This document shows positions 26,143 through 35,164 of a DNA stretch of 64,000 nt, one piece after another (the first letter of the stretch is position 1; every line of letters begins with the position of its first letter). The DNA comes from Halomicrobium urmianum (GTDB lineage Archaea; Halobacteriota; Halobacteria; Halobacteriales; Haloarculaceae). The DNA is taken from NCBI RefSeq assembly GCF_020217425.1, contig NZ_CP084090.1, positions 1,612,001-1,676,000 on the forward strand, written 5' to 3'. The notes under the pieces were generated by a model. That model had not been told where the DNA came from, searched no databases, and was given only the letters and a program-made list of their open reading frames with translations. The position numbers were made by a program, and so were the translations under genes.

Positions 26143-26928
26143 ATGCCCCACCAGTGTACGAACTGCGGCCGGACCTTCGACGACGGCTCCAAGCAGATGC
26201 TGTCGGGGTGTCCGGACTGCGGGGGGAACAAGTTCCAGTTCAAGCCCGACGGCGGGCCCACGCCGGACGCGGAGCCGCCGGAACCCCCCGAACCCGCGGG
26301 CTCGTCGGTGGCCAGGACCGTCGGCAAGACGGCCGCCACCGTCAAGGACTTCGTGAGCTCGTCGGACGACGAGTCCGCGAGCGTCGGCGCACCCGAACCC
26401 GCGGACGCGTCGTCGGAAGCCGGTACCGCGGACGCCGCCGCGACGGAGGCCGGTGCTGGGGACGCGACTTCGCCGGAGGTCGGCACCGCCGGAGCGGAAG
26501 TGAACGGCGCCGGGACGACGCCCGCGGAGGACCGCTCTGCGAGCGCCTCGGCCCGGAGTCCACCCGAAACGGAGGGGTCTCACCCGGCCGGAGAGGATTC
26601 GGCCCAGGCAAGCGCACGCAGTGAAGTCATCGCGCCCGACGAGATCCCGTCCGAGCCCGCCACCGACGAGGAGCACCACTTCGATCCGGTCTCCACGGAG
26701 GAGTCGGCCGACAGTTCCACTGGAAGCGAGGGGGCAGAGCCGGTCGATCGACCCGACCTCGACGAACTGCGCGAGGAACTCAACAACCAGTTCGAGAGCA
26801 TCAAGGTGCTCGACCCCGGGAAGTACGAGCTCAACCTGATGGAGCTGTACGACCGCGAGGAGTACATCATCGCGCTGCGCGAGGACGGCCGCTATAGTAT
26901 CCAGGTTCCGGAGAATTTCCGGGAGTAA
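26143..26928 (+). CDS. oapC: Origin-associated zinc-ribbon protein OapC
   Basis: A 261-residue protein. The N-terminal zinc ribbon (CTNCGRTF...CPDCGGNKF, residues 5-30) is followed by about 160 residues of disordered Ala/Ser/Glu/Pro sequence. A conserved C-terminal domain (about 200-261) reads LREELNNQFESIKVLDPGKY and ends YSIQVPENFRE. It starts 12 nt after oapB. The linker DNA includes two ORB-like motifs encoding SPPETEGS and STGSEGA. Confidence 0.88.
   Translation: MPHQCTNCGRTFDDGSKQMLSGCPDCGGNKFQFKPDGGPTPDAEPPEPPEPAGSSVARTVGKTAATVKDFVSSSDDESASVGAPEPADASSEAGTADAAATEAGAGDATSPEVGTAGAEVNGAGTTPAEDRSASASARSPPETEGSHPAGEDSAQASARSEVIAPDEIPSEPATDEEHHFDPVSTEESADSSTGSEGAEPVDRPDLDELREELNNQFESIKVLDPGKYELNLMELYDREEYIIALREDGRYSIQVPENFRE
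26557..26580 (+). repeat. ORB-like motif in oapC linker
   Basis: The site reads agtccacccgaaacggaggg then gtct, one base from the core TCCANNNGAAACGAAGGGG. It is in frame as S-P-P-E-T-E-G-S. Confidence 0.7.
26714..26737 (+). repeat. Second ORB-like motif in oapC linker
   Basis: The site reads gttccactggaagcgagggg then gcag, fitting the ORB core with two changes. It is in frame as S-S-T-G-S-E-G-A. It has the same orientation as the 26557 site, 157 bp further on. Confidence 0.65.
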
Positions 26929-27158
26929 CCGGCCGTCAGCGACTCGCTTGCTTTGTATAGAACTGTACGTCTCGCTCCGCGAGGGACGATCTCGCCGGCC
27001 TCACGGTCGTTGTACTGATCTCCTTCACGCCCGATAGCTTGCTCTGGCCTCTCGAGAAGGGGTGGCTGCCGGGTCCGTCACCGCTGAACGCTGCCGTTAG
27101 AAATTTAAATGGGAGAGATAATGAAAGTAATTAATCTCGGTGCTTCCCGGATTCACGC

Positions 27159-27890
27159 ATGACAGAGACGGTGTCGTCGAAATACGCCCCCACGTACGTG
27201 CTGAAAGCGAAGAGTTGGACCATCAGTCTGGCGCTCCTGCTCGGGGCGATCGTCGTCGCTTCAGTCGTCGGCGGACCGATCGTCTACTACTTCGACGGGG
27301 ATCTGGCCATCGTCCTGCGGACTGTGGCTTCGAGCCTCGGGATGGTCGTCGTCATCGGCCTCTACCTGTACCAGACCGACCTATCGCTCGCGTACGTCGA
27401 CTTCCCAGGTCTGTCAGCGAGGGCACTCGGTACCGGCGTCCTCTTCGGTCTCGGACTAACCGCACTGCAGGCAGCGCTGACCGCTCTCTTCCTGTCACAG
27501 GGGATCGGTTCGCCCGTCGGTCCCGTCGGTCAGCTCGTCAGCCGCCGCGGAGTCGGATTCCTCGCCACGATGATGGCCGTGAACGTACTGGTCGTCGCCC
27601 CCGCAGAGGAGCTGTTCCACCGGAACGGCATCCAGAAAATCCTCGCCCGGAGCCACACGGAACTGACAGCCGTCGTGGGGGCGGCCCTACTGTTCTCGGC
27701 CCCTCACATGATATCCTACGTGCAGGTCCCCGTCGACGTGGCCGCGACAAGCTTCGTTCAGGTCCTGATCAACGGGCTGCTGTACGGGTTCGCGTACGCC
27801 CGCTGGGAACGCGTAGATGTCCCCGCCGTCGCCCACGCTGTCTACAACTGCGGTGTCTTCCTATTCGCGTACTTCCACGTCCTGGGTTGA
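27159..27890 (+). CDS. CPBP family intramembrane metalloprotease
   Basis: A 243-residue protein with seven or eight TM helices. All CPBP (Abi/CAAX-protease-like) motifs are present: [10 protein letters not shown] (EExxxR, about residue 148), SAPHMISYV, and HAVYN near the C terminus. In prokaryotes such proteases process small peptides or give bacteriocin self-immunity; the role here is inferred. An AT-rich promoter (aaatttaaatgggagagataa) lies about 40 nt upstream. It is the first gene of a cluster with ABC transporters that themselves include a CPBP-like fusion. Confidence 0.88.
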   Translation: MTETVSSKYAPTYVLKAKSWTISLALLLGAIVVASVVGGPIVYYFDGDLAIVLRTVASSLGMVVVIGLYLYQTDLSLAYVDFPGLSARALGTGVLFGLGLTALQAALTALFLSQGIGSPVGPVGQLVSRRGVGFLATMMAVNVLVVAPAEELFHRNGIQKILARSHTELTAVVGAALLFSAPHMISYVQVPVDVAATSFVQVLINGLLYGFAYARWERVDVPAVAHAVYNCGVFLFAYFHVLG

Positions 27891-27991
27891 GACGACTGCC
27901 GATACCACGTCGAGCGCCGCTGCCCGACTGCTCGCTTCACGTTCCGTTATACATCGGAATAAGTTTAACCCGAAATAGAAAAGAATTCACT

Positions 27992-28750
27992 ATGGGCGGG
28001 GACGTCGCCATCGAGACGCGGTCCCTCGGCAAGGAGTATGGGGGTGAGACGGCCGTGCGGGATCTTGACCTCACTGTACCAGAGGGAGAGATATACGGAT
28101 TCCTCGGTCCGAACGGTGCCGGGAAGACGACGACGATTCGAATGTTGACGACGCTCTAGGCCCCGACCGACGGCACCGCTCGCGTGGCTGGTGAATCGAT
28201 TCGGGATCGGCAGCGGGTGACTCCACGCGTCGGCTACCTGCCGGAGCGGCCGCCCGTCTTCTCCGAACTGACCGGGCGGGAGAACCTGCGGTACGTCGCA
28301 GGTCTCCGGGGCCTGGAAGTCCCGGAGCGCATCGAGCGCTTGCTCGAGCGGTTCGACCTCGCCGACGCGGTGGACAGGTCCGTGAGCGGCTACTCAAAGG
28401 GGATGAAACAGAAGCTCGGGCTCGTCGGTGCTCTGGTCCACGAGCCCGAGGTGCTGTTTCTCGACGAACCGACCTCCGGTCTCGATCCGCGCGCCGCGCG
28501 TACGGTCAGGGACACCGTCGACCAGACGGCGGCGGACGGCGTCACAGTCTTCCTGTCGACGCACGTCCTGCCGATCGCCGAGGAACTCGCCGATCGCGTC
28601 GGCGTCCTCGACGACGGCCGACTCGTGGCGGAGGGACCGCCAGAGGACCTCGTGCGCCGCGCCGAGGCCGGGGACGACGGCAGCCTCGAGGATGCGTTCA
28701 TGGACGTGACCCGCGCCCGCCGCGACCGGACTGCAGCGGAGGAGCGATGA
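27992..28750 (+). pseudogene. ABC transporter ATPase with in-frame TAG
   Basis: The gene reads as one frame of 252 codons, interrupted by TAG at 28157-28159. The first 55 residues include Walker A ([10 protein letters not shown]) and end MLTTL. After the stop come APTDGTARVAGESI, GYLPERPPVFSELTGRENL, the signature YSKGMKQK, Walker B LFLDEPTSGLD and STHVLP. No frameshift is needed. GTG 28184 could start a product without a Walker A. The 3' end overlaps the following permease ATG by 4 nt, so the operon structure is intact. Confidence 0.9.
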
Positions 28751-30336
28751 CCCGATCGGGAACGGAGCCCGCGGCCATCACGCTCGTCGCAGTCACCGAG
28801 GTTTGCCGCACTTGGCGGCGCATCCGCCGTATGCGTTCTCGCGACGCCGCCAGCGGGGTGTTACTCGTCGTCGCATACGTCGCCGTCGCCTGGGTCGGTG
28901 CGCTCCTGTTCACGGATGCCGTCCTCCTCGGCGGGGAACCGGCCCTGTCGCTCACTCGCAGCGTCGTTCTGGCCGCGATGGTTACCGGAACCGCCGGCGC
29001 GGTCTACAGGACAGTGACGGAGACGGGATCGCTGGACGCGTCCGAGAGCCTGCTGCTCGCGACCACCCCGATAGCTGTCGCGATCGGCGTGCTGGGTGCC
29101 GAGTACGCTCGCGCACTGCTGTACCACGGCCCCGCGCTCGGAGCGGTCGTCGTCGGCTTCTGGCTGGCCACCGGCGATCCCATCGCCGCGGCGACGCTAG
29201 CACTCGTCGCGCTGCTCGCGGTTGTCCTCGTCGTCGCCGTGGGGTTCGCCGTCGGGTTCCTGCTCAAGTACGCCGCGTCAGCCTCGCGGGGCCTGTCGAG
29301 CACGCGGGTCGGAATCGCGCTGGTGGTGGCCTGCTCTGCGGCCGCCGTCCTCGGCGTCGCAGCCGAACCGGGTGGACTCGTGCGCCGGATCGGTCGGTTC
29401 CCGCCAGCGTGGATCACCGACCTCGCGCTGATCGGCCTCCCAGGCGTCTCGCCGCCATCGGATCGCGTGGGGGCTGCCATCGCCGCGCTGCTCGTCGGAC
29501 CGATCCTGTTCGGTGCGGTCGGGGTCCACCTCGCGACGCGCGTGTGGCTCGGCGATGCCGTCAGTCGGGTCGATGGTCCCGGGCCGGAGCGCCGTCGTAC
29601 GCCGGCGCTCGACCGGTTGCTCGGGGACCGCGTCTCGACGACCGCTCGCCGCGTCGCAGTCACGGCGTGGCTTCGGGGACGCCGGTCGCCCGTGACGGTG
29701 ATCGACGGGCTGTCCGCCTACCTCGTCCCGATCACGTTCGCCCTCTTCTCCGTCGTCCTCGAAGGCCGAGTCCCCTGGTGGACCACGTACGGGATCGCCG
29801 GAGCCGGCGTCGTCGCCACCGGATCCGTATTCACGCTCAACCCCCTCGGCGGCCAGGAGGCGGTTCTTCCGATCACGCTGACGTCGGGCGTCGAGCCGCG
29901 CGCGTTCCTCTGGGGACTCGCTCTGGTCAGCTGGATCGTCGGGCTCCCGCTCACCGTGGCGGGGACCGTCCTCGCCGGCGTCGCCACTGGAACCGGCCTT
30001 CTGACGGTTGCGGTCGCGTCCGGTGCGATCGCCGTGGGGGCTCCGGGAATCGGGATGGCCGCGGGTGTCGCTTTCCCCTCGTTCGAGCGAAACTCGTTAC
30101 CCGGCGGCCAGTCAGTCACCTCTCCGAGCCTCTTGGCCGCCGTCGTGCTGGTGGTCGCCGTGACGGTGGGGGTGTCACCGCTCGTCAATGCCATCCTCGG
30201 GCCGAGTCCTGATCCGCTCGCGATCGTTCGGGCGGGGCTGCTCAGTGCCGTCTTCGTCAGTCTCACGGGATGGATGGGGGCCCGATACGCCGCCGATCGG
30301 TTCGGTAAGTACGTGCTCGACTGCGATCGCACCTGA
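28747..30336 (+). CDS. ABC-2-like permease
   Basis: A 529-residue membrane protein with about 12 hydrophobic segments and an Arg-rich cytoplasmic N terminus (RTWRRIRRMRSRD). It overlaps the upstream ATPase (ATGA), marking it as that transporter's membrane part. The TLNPLGGQEAVLPITL motif recurs in similar form in the later permease as GLNPIGEEDGMLSEIVL, showing that the two are paralogues. Substrate unknown; export of a lipid, peptide or drug is typical for the class. Confidence 0.82.
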   Translation: MTRSGTEPAAITLVAVTEVCRTWRRIRRMRSRDAASGVLLVVAYVAVAWVGALLFTDAVLLGGEPALSLTRSVVLAAMVTGTAGAVYRTVTETGSLDASESLLLATTPIAVAIGVLGAEYARALLYHGPALGAVVVGFWLATGDPIAAATLALVALLAVVLVVAVGFAVGFLLKYAASASRGLSSTRVGIALVVACSAAAVLGVAAEPGGLVRRIGRFPPAWITDLALIGLPGVSPPSDRVGAAIAALLVGPILFGAVGVHLATRVWLGDAVSRVDGPGPERRRTPALDRLLGDRVSTTARRVAVTAWLRGRRSPVTVIDGLSAYLVPITFALFSVVLEGRVPWWTTYGIAGAGVVATGSVFTLNPLGGQEAVLPITLTSGVEPRAFLWGLALVSWIVGLPLTVAGTVLAGVATGTGLLTVAVASGAIAVGAPGIGMAAGVAFPSFERNSLPGGQSVTSPSLLAAVVLVVAVTVGVSPLVNAILGPSPDPLAIVRAGLLSAVFVSLTGWMGARYAADRFGKYVLDCDRT

Positions 30337-30413
30337 TTGCGTCGGCCGGGGCGATCTCTCGACGAATCGACGGTCGTAACCACTTTCTTCTAGGTAATAA
30401 CAATCGAAAGATA

Positions 30414-31187
30414 ATGATAGAGGCCGAGAGCTTGACGAAGCGTTACGGGGACGTCACTGCCGTCGACGGAATCGACCTCTCAGTGTCGGAGGGAACGGTT
30501 TACGGGTTTCTCGGGCCCAACGGGGCTGGCAAGACCACGACGATAGAGCTGTTGACCACGCTTACGCCGCCGACATCGGGCAGCGCCGCGGTTGCCGGGC
30601 GGCCGGTCTCCGACAGGGAGGCGATCAAGTCGCGGATCGGCTACCTTCCGGCAGCGCCGCCGCTGTACGACGCTTACACCGGTCGCGAACAGCTGGCGTA
30701 CGTAGCGACGCTTCGGGGACTGGACGAAGGCCGCGCGGAGCGTCGCATCGCGGCGCTGCTCGAGCGGATCGGGCTCGGGGACTCGGCCGACCGGCGTATC
30801 GCCACCTACTCGACGGGGATGAAACAGAAGATCGGCCTGCTCCAGACGGTCGTCCACGACCCCGAGGTGGTGTTTTTCGACGAGCCGATAAGCGGGCTCG
30901 ATCCAAGAGCGGCGCGCGAGGTCGTCGACCTGATCTCGGAACTGACTGACGACGGGACGACGGTGTTCCTCTCGACGCATATCCTCCCGCTCGTCGAGGA
31001 GATGGCCGACGCGGTCGGTGTCCTCCACGACGGCTCGATCGTCTTCGAAGGTCCGCCCGACGCCCTCAAGCGGACCGCGTCCGACGGCGACCGCGGCACG
31101 CTCGAAGCGGCGTTCCTCGAAGTGACCGACGACTCGTCCGTGATCGCCCCGCGGGGACCGGACGACGGCGAGGGTGACCGGCCGTGA
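30414..31187 (+). CDS. ABC transporter ATP-binding protein
   Basis: A 257-residue ATPase. Walker A is [10 protein letters not shown], signature YSTGMKQK (a variant of LSGGQ shared with the broken paralogue at 28 kb), Walker B VVFFDEPISGLD, and H-loop STHIL. The C-terminal 40 residues are acidic. The AT-rich gtaataacaatcgaaagata just upstream may be a promoter. It overlaps the next permease (GTGA). It may also energise the 28.7-kb permease, whose own ATPase is broken. Confidence 0.92.
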   Translation: MIEAESLTKRYGDVTAVDGIDLSVSEGTVYGFLGPNGAGKTTTIELLTTLTPPTSGSAAVAGRPVSDREAIKSRIGYLPAAPPLYDAYTGREQLAYVATLRGLDEGRAERRIAALLERIGLGDSADRRIATYSTGMKQKIGLLQTVVHDPEVVFFDEPISGLDPRAAREVVDLISELTDDGTTVFLSTHILPLVEEMADAVGVLHDGSIVFEGPPDALKRTASDGDRGTLEAAFLEVTDDSSVIAPRGPDDGEGDRP

Positions 31188-33550
31188 CGGAGCGGTCGAC
31201 TGAGCGAGGCGAATCGACTGACGCGACGTCACGGTCCCGGCGCACTACGCTCGATAGTCGTCGGAGGACGATCGCGGCTGTCCGCTCGATCGCCACGGCC
31301 GAACTGCGTCGCAACGGCCACCGCGTCGCGACGTCGCGACGGAAGATCGGACTCGTCGCGGTCGGTCTCGTGGTCTCTCTCCCGGTGCTGGCCGGGCTGG
31401 TGCAGGTCGCGGTCGGCGCGGGGCGTCGTGTAGGCCGGGGAGAGATGCCCGCGCTGCTCGACATCGCGGTCTGGTATCTGCCCGCGGCGATCGGACTGTA
31501 CGTCCTGCTCGGCGCAATCGATTCGAACTCGCGACTGCTCTTGTTTGGCGCCCGCGAACTGCACCTGACGACTGTTCCCGCCCAGACGCTGGCGACCGGG
31601 CTGCTCCTCGCGGAGTCGATTCGGTGGCTCCTGCCGATCGGGCCGTCCGTGATCGTGGTGGCCGCGTTCGCCGCCGGGACCCGGTCGCTCCGGACGATCG
31701 CGGTCGCCGTCTGTGGGACGTTTCTGGTGGTCTACGCTTCGCTCCTCTGGGGAACCGTGCTCGGCCTGGCTGGACGTGTCGCGTGGCGACGCGTGCTCCG
31801 TCTGGCGCTCCCGGACGCCGCGCTGTACGCGATCCGGACGCTCGCGATGGTCCTGATCTTCGGCCCCGCCGGCGTCTTCGTGGGGACGCGAGCGGCGAAA
31901 CTCACTGACGGCGCTGGGCTGGCCGCCGTCGCACCGGACGGTCCACCGCCGGTCCCGCTGGGCCGCTACGCCGAGTTCTTCTTCTTCGGGACGCCACTCG
32001 TCGACGGGCCGAGCGTCGCGGCAATCGTGAGCGCCGCCGCTGTCGTGATCTCGATCCCCCTCGGGGCCGCGGCGACGGCGCGGGTCGCGCCCCATCTCTG
32101 GTACCTCGATCCGCCGCGCCGGTCCGCGGAACGCGACGGCGCCGGGGCCCGGGCCGCGACGACTGACTTTCCGGCCAAGCGCGAGACGGGGCGGCGGCCG
32201 GGGTGTCGCATCTCGGCAGGATACGTGCCGGAGAGCATTGTCCGACGGACAGTCCGCGAGCCCGGCCGCTCGGTCCACCTTCTCTATCACGTCGTTGCAG
32301 CTGGAATGCTCGCCGCAGGGGGCGCGTTCGACCTCGCCCTGCTCCCGACGCTCCTCGGTCAGGCGGCGGTTTTCCTCGGGATCTGGTTTGCAGGAGCGGC
32401 GTTCGGACTGAACCCGATCGGAGAAGAAGACGGCATGTTGAGTGAGATCGTCCTCTCCGAGTTCCCGCCGCACACGTTCGTCCGGGCCCGGATCCTCGCG
32501 GGGACTCTCGTCGGGGTCCCGCTCGTCGCGCTCGGGGCGACCCTCCTCTCGATCGGCGACTTCGCGGCTGGGGCCGTGGTCGCGGCCGAGTTCGTCTGGA
32601 TCGCACTGACGCCGGCCAGCGCGGCCGTCGGCGTCGGCGTCGGTTCGCTTCTGCCACAGTCGGAAGCCGGTAGCGTCGACGTGCCGACGCCGGACACGTT
32701 GGCGATTCTCGCTCACGGGACGGTGACGGCGGTGCTCGCCGTCGCTGCCGGTGGCTTCGCCGCGGGCGCGTACGGGCTCCCAGTGAGCGCGTTCGGTCTC
32801 GTCGGAGTAGCGTTGCTGACCGCCCTGCTCGTCGACCTGTGTTACCGGTACGCCGTCGGAGTGATCCCCACGTACGGCCGGTCCGGGCAGTCGAAGGCGG
32901 TCTACGCGGTGGAGTTGTGTCTCACACTTTCCCTGTTCGGACTCGCGGCGTCGACGACGCTCCCGGTCGGCGTCGAGATTCTCGTGGGTTCCGGTCCGGC
33001 GGTGGCCGTCGCGGGCGGACTTGGGTGGGCAGTCGCGGCTGTCGTTTATCTGCTCGCGAGCGGTTGGCCCCGCTCGTCACTCCGCCTGGCCCTCCCGTCG
33101 CGGACCGACGCCGCCGTGCTCGGGGTCGCCGGCCTGGTCTCGGTCGCTGCTGCCGCCGCCGTCCGCTTCGATGTCCTGTCGGTCGGCCTCGCCCCGTTCC
33201 CGGCGATGTCGACGGCGAACGTCCTCCCCGCGTCGGCGGGCCTGTCGCTCGTAGCGGCCGTCGTTACGTCCGAGGCAGCCGCGACGACCGTCTTCTTTCG
33301 AGGGGTCGTTCAGCAGCGGCTCCGCGAGGCGGTCGATCCAGTAACTGCGGTGATCGTCACGGCCGTGCTCGTGACCGTCGGAGCCCTGCTGACGGTCCTC
33401 GAACTGTCCCTCGTCGCGAGCGCACGTACCTTGGGGATCTGGTTCTGTCTGGCGACGCTCTAGGGCTGGGTCTGCGATCGGACGGGGTCCACGATAGCGC
33501 CACTGCTGTGTCACGCAGCGTTCAGTCTGCTGTTGACATTGGGCTGGTAG
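31184..33550 (+). pseudogene. ABC permease fused to a CPBP-like domain, in-frame TAG near the end
   Basis: The open frame is 759 codons to TAG 33461-33463. About 14-18 TM segments are visible. The second half has a CPBP-like stretch (SEAAATTVFFRGVVQQRLRE) with the Glu pair degraded to one Glu. Beyond the TAG the same frame continues GWVCDRTGSTIAPLLCHAAF to 33550, which looks like the final CPBP helix with its His. So the original protein was about 788 residues and is shortened by 29. It may still work as a permease. It overlaps the ATPase stop. Confidence 0.78.
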
Positions 33551-33734
33551 ACCCGTCGACAGTTTCGGCGTGCCGGCGCTCGGGCGGCGGCTGATCGACG
33601 GCCTCGACAGCGGTCGGCGTCGGACGCCTCGCGGCTGCGCGGGTCGCGATCGAACCGACGCTGGCAGAAACGAGCGAGCGAACCCAGCGGGGTCCGGCGC
33701 TGGCCGGATCCACTGGGCGCCTCACCGACGGCGC

Positions 33735-33851
33735 TCAGCCGTCGTAGGTGTCGAAGTCGGAGCCTTCGACCTCGTTCTCGATCGTCACGCCCACTCCGAT
33801 GCCACCGATGACGAGTCCGACACCGACGACGGGAGCGATGTTCGCTTGCAT
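33735..33851 (-). CDS. Small hydrophobic peptide 2
   Basis: A 38-residue ORF from ATG 33851: a short head (MQANIAP), a Gly/Val/Ile-rich hydrophobic segment (VVGVGLVIGGIGVGVTI) with GxxxG spacings, and an acidic tail (ENEVEGSDFDTYDG). It starts 10 nt after the stop of peptide 1, implying one transcript. It has no leader cleavage motif that I can name. Together with the neighbouring exporter genes it could be a secreted peptide or a membrane peptide. Confidence 0.6.
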   Translation of the reverse strand: MQANIAPVVGVGLVIGGIGVGVTIENEVEGSDFDTYDG

Positions 33852-33861
33852 AGGCGCTCGA

Positions 33862-33999
33862 TTACGTGTGCTCGGCGATCGTGTCTGCAGCCGACTCGAC
33901 TTCGCCGGCACAGTGGTCGTCGTCAGCGATACCGCAGTAACCAACGGCGACTGCGCCGCCACCAATGGCGACAGCAGCAGGCCATCCGTTCACGATCAT
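33862..33999 (-). CDS. Small hydrophobic peptide 1, two cysteines
   Basis: A 45-residue ORF from ATG 33999: MIVNGWP, a Gly/Ala/Val-rich segment (AAVAIGGGAVAVGYC), then an acidic tail (GIADDDHCAGEVESAADTIA). Cys at about 22 and 30 could form a disulfide outside the cell. The same head-hydrophobic-acidic layout as peptide 2 suggests a duplicated pair. A gctaatcgatatc patch about 20-30 nt upstream is a possible promoter. It lies downstream of, and on the same strand as, an ABC exporter operon. Confidence 0.6.
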   Translation of the reverse strand: MIVNGWPAAVAIGGGAVAVGYCGIADDDHCAGEVESAADTIAEHT

Positions 34000-34318
34000 G
34001 GTCTGTGTTGATATCGATTAGCGACTCGTTCGTCCGACTTTGCAGTCCCACTTCGGGGGACCGACGAGACGACGGCGTGTCGATGCGGTCGCGGTGTCCA
34101 GCAATGGCCGCCATCCGCCGGCCGATTCACCCTTCACACCCTATCAGTAGTGGGACATCTACTGGAATGAGTATAGACAAATTAAAATTTACTATATAAA
34201 AATATTAAATAAAACTGCAGGAATAGTATACGGTAGATCGATCCGATCGCCCTCGCACCGTCTGCCGCGTGCACGGCGAATACGAGGATCGGCTGACTGT
34301 CGAGGCGTCGGAGTGAGG
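34000..34318. other. Gene-free interval with an AT-rich segment
   Basis: Between peptide 1 and the ABC permease stop. 34140-34230 is strongly AT-rich (runs such as aattaaaatttactatataa) against a GC-rich background. It may hold the terminator of the ABC operon and a promoter region for the peptides. No convincing ORF. Confidence 0.6.
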
Positions 34319-35164
34319 TCAGTAGTGACCCATCACGCCCCGCTTGCGCGCGACGAACGAACATACCATGAATACGAGGGTTCCGCCGCCGATGTAGACG
34401 ACCGCCGCACCGACGAGAATCGCGAGGTCGTGGGCGCGGAACTCCCAGAGTCGGGTCCCCTCGCGCATGGCCTTCTGGAGCATCGCGGACCCCTGAACGA
34501 GCGGGAGGAACCGGAGCGCGAAGACGTCGGCCGCCGGCGCTGCGACGAGGCCCAGCAGGGCCAGCTGCATCAGCCGAGAGACACTGCTGAGCTTCTTGTA
34601 TATCAGTGTCAGGCCACCGAACGTGAACCCCAGGCCCAGCACGGACATCAGCGTCAGGACGATCAGCGGGAGGATCGTGAACGCGTCAAGCGTCAGCGTT
34701 CGATCGGTCGTCACGACCATCAAAAGCAGCATGAGAAAGCCCATCAGAAGACTCAGCGTGAGGTTAATGATGAGCTTCGCCCCCATGATTCGCTCGAAGC
34801 CGTGGGGCGAGACGTACAGCTGTTCGAGCGTGCCCCAGCGGGACTCCGCGGTGATGACCCCCGAGAGGCTCGAATAGGCGTTCTGCGCCATGGAGTAGAC
34901 GAACCAGCCGACGATGATCGCGTCTAGCGAGGAGCCGAGCGCGCTGACAGAGCCGACGCCGGCGCTCCGGACGGCCTCCTGCCCGCCGAAGAAGACGATC
35001 GCGAAGAAGGCGTACATGCCGACGAGCTGGATGGCGAAGTTGAGTCGATACCGCACCATGATGAGCACACTCATTCGCAACATCGACCAGACGAGCACTG
35101 CGAACCCGCAGGGGTCGTTCCCCTGCTCGACGCCGCTCGTGTCTGCGGCGGTCGTACCGTTCAC
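34319..35164 (-). CDS. ABC-2 type permease
   Basis: A 281-residue permease with six TM helices. The segment RWGTLEQLYVSPHGFERIMG before TM3 is typical of ABC-2 exporters (drug, lipid or peptide export), as is the C-terminal GGGTLVFMVCSFVARKRG. The start overlaps the stop of the ATPase gene by 4 nt, so the two are co-translated. It is not closely related to the plus-strand permeases in the island. Confidence 0.9.
   Translation of the reverse strand: MNGTTAADTSGVEQGNDPCGFAVLVWSMLRMSVLIMVRYRLNFAIQLVGMYAFFAIVFFGGQEAVRSAGVGSVSALGSSLDAIIVGWFVYSMAQNAYSSLSGVITAESRWGTLEQLYVSPHGFERIMGAKLIINLTLSLLMGFLMLLLMVVTTDRTLTLDAFTILPLIVLTLMSVLGLGFTFGGLTLIYKKLSSVSRLMQLALLGLVAAPAADVFALRFLPLVQGSAMLQKAMREGTRLWEFRAHDLAILVGAAVVYIGGGTLVFMVCSFVARKRGVMGHY

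Noticed and set aside
28157-28159. In-frame TAG read as pyrrolysine or another recoded amino acid
   Set aside because: TAG ends several ordinary genes in the window (CDF transporter at 12738, serA at 49652, hydrolase at 56366), and the residue after a Walker A region has no known role for pyrrolysine. Nonsense mutation is simpler.
34182-34364. 60-codon minus-strand frame ending in an AT-rich FLQFYLIFLYSKF tail
   Set aside because: It starts inside the ABC permease 3' end and runs into AT-rich non-coding DNA; composition unlike any neighbour.
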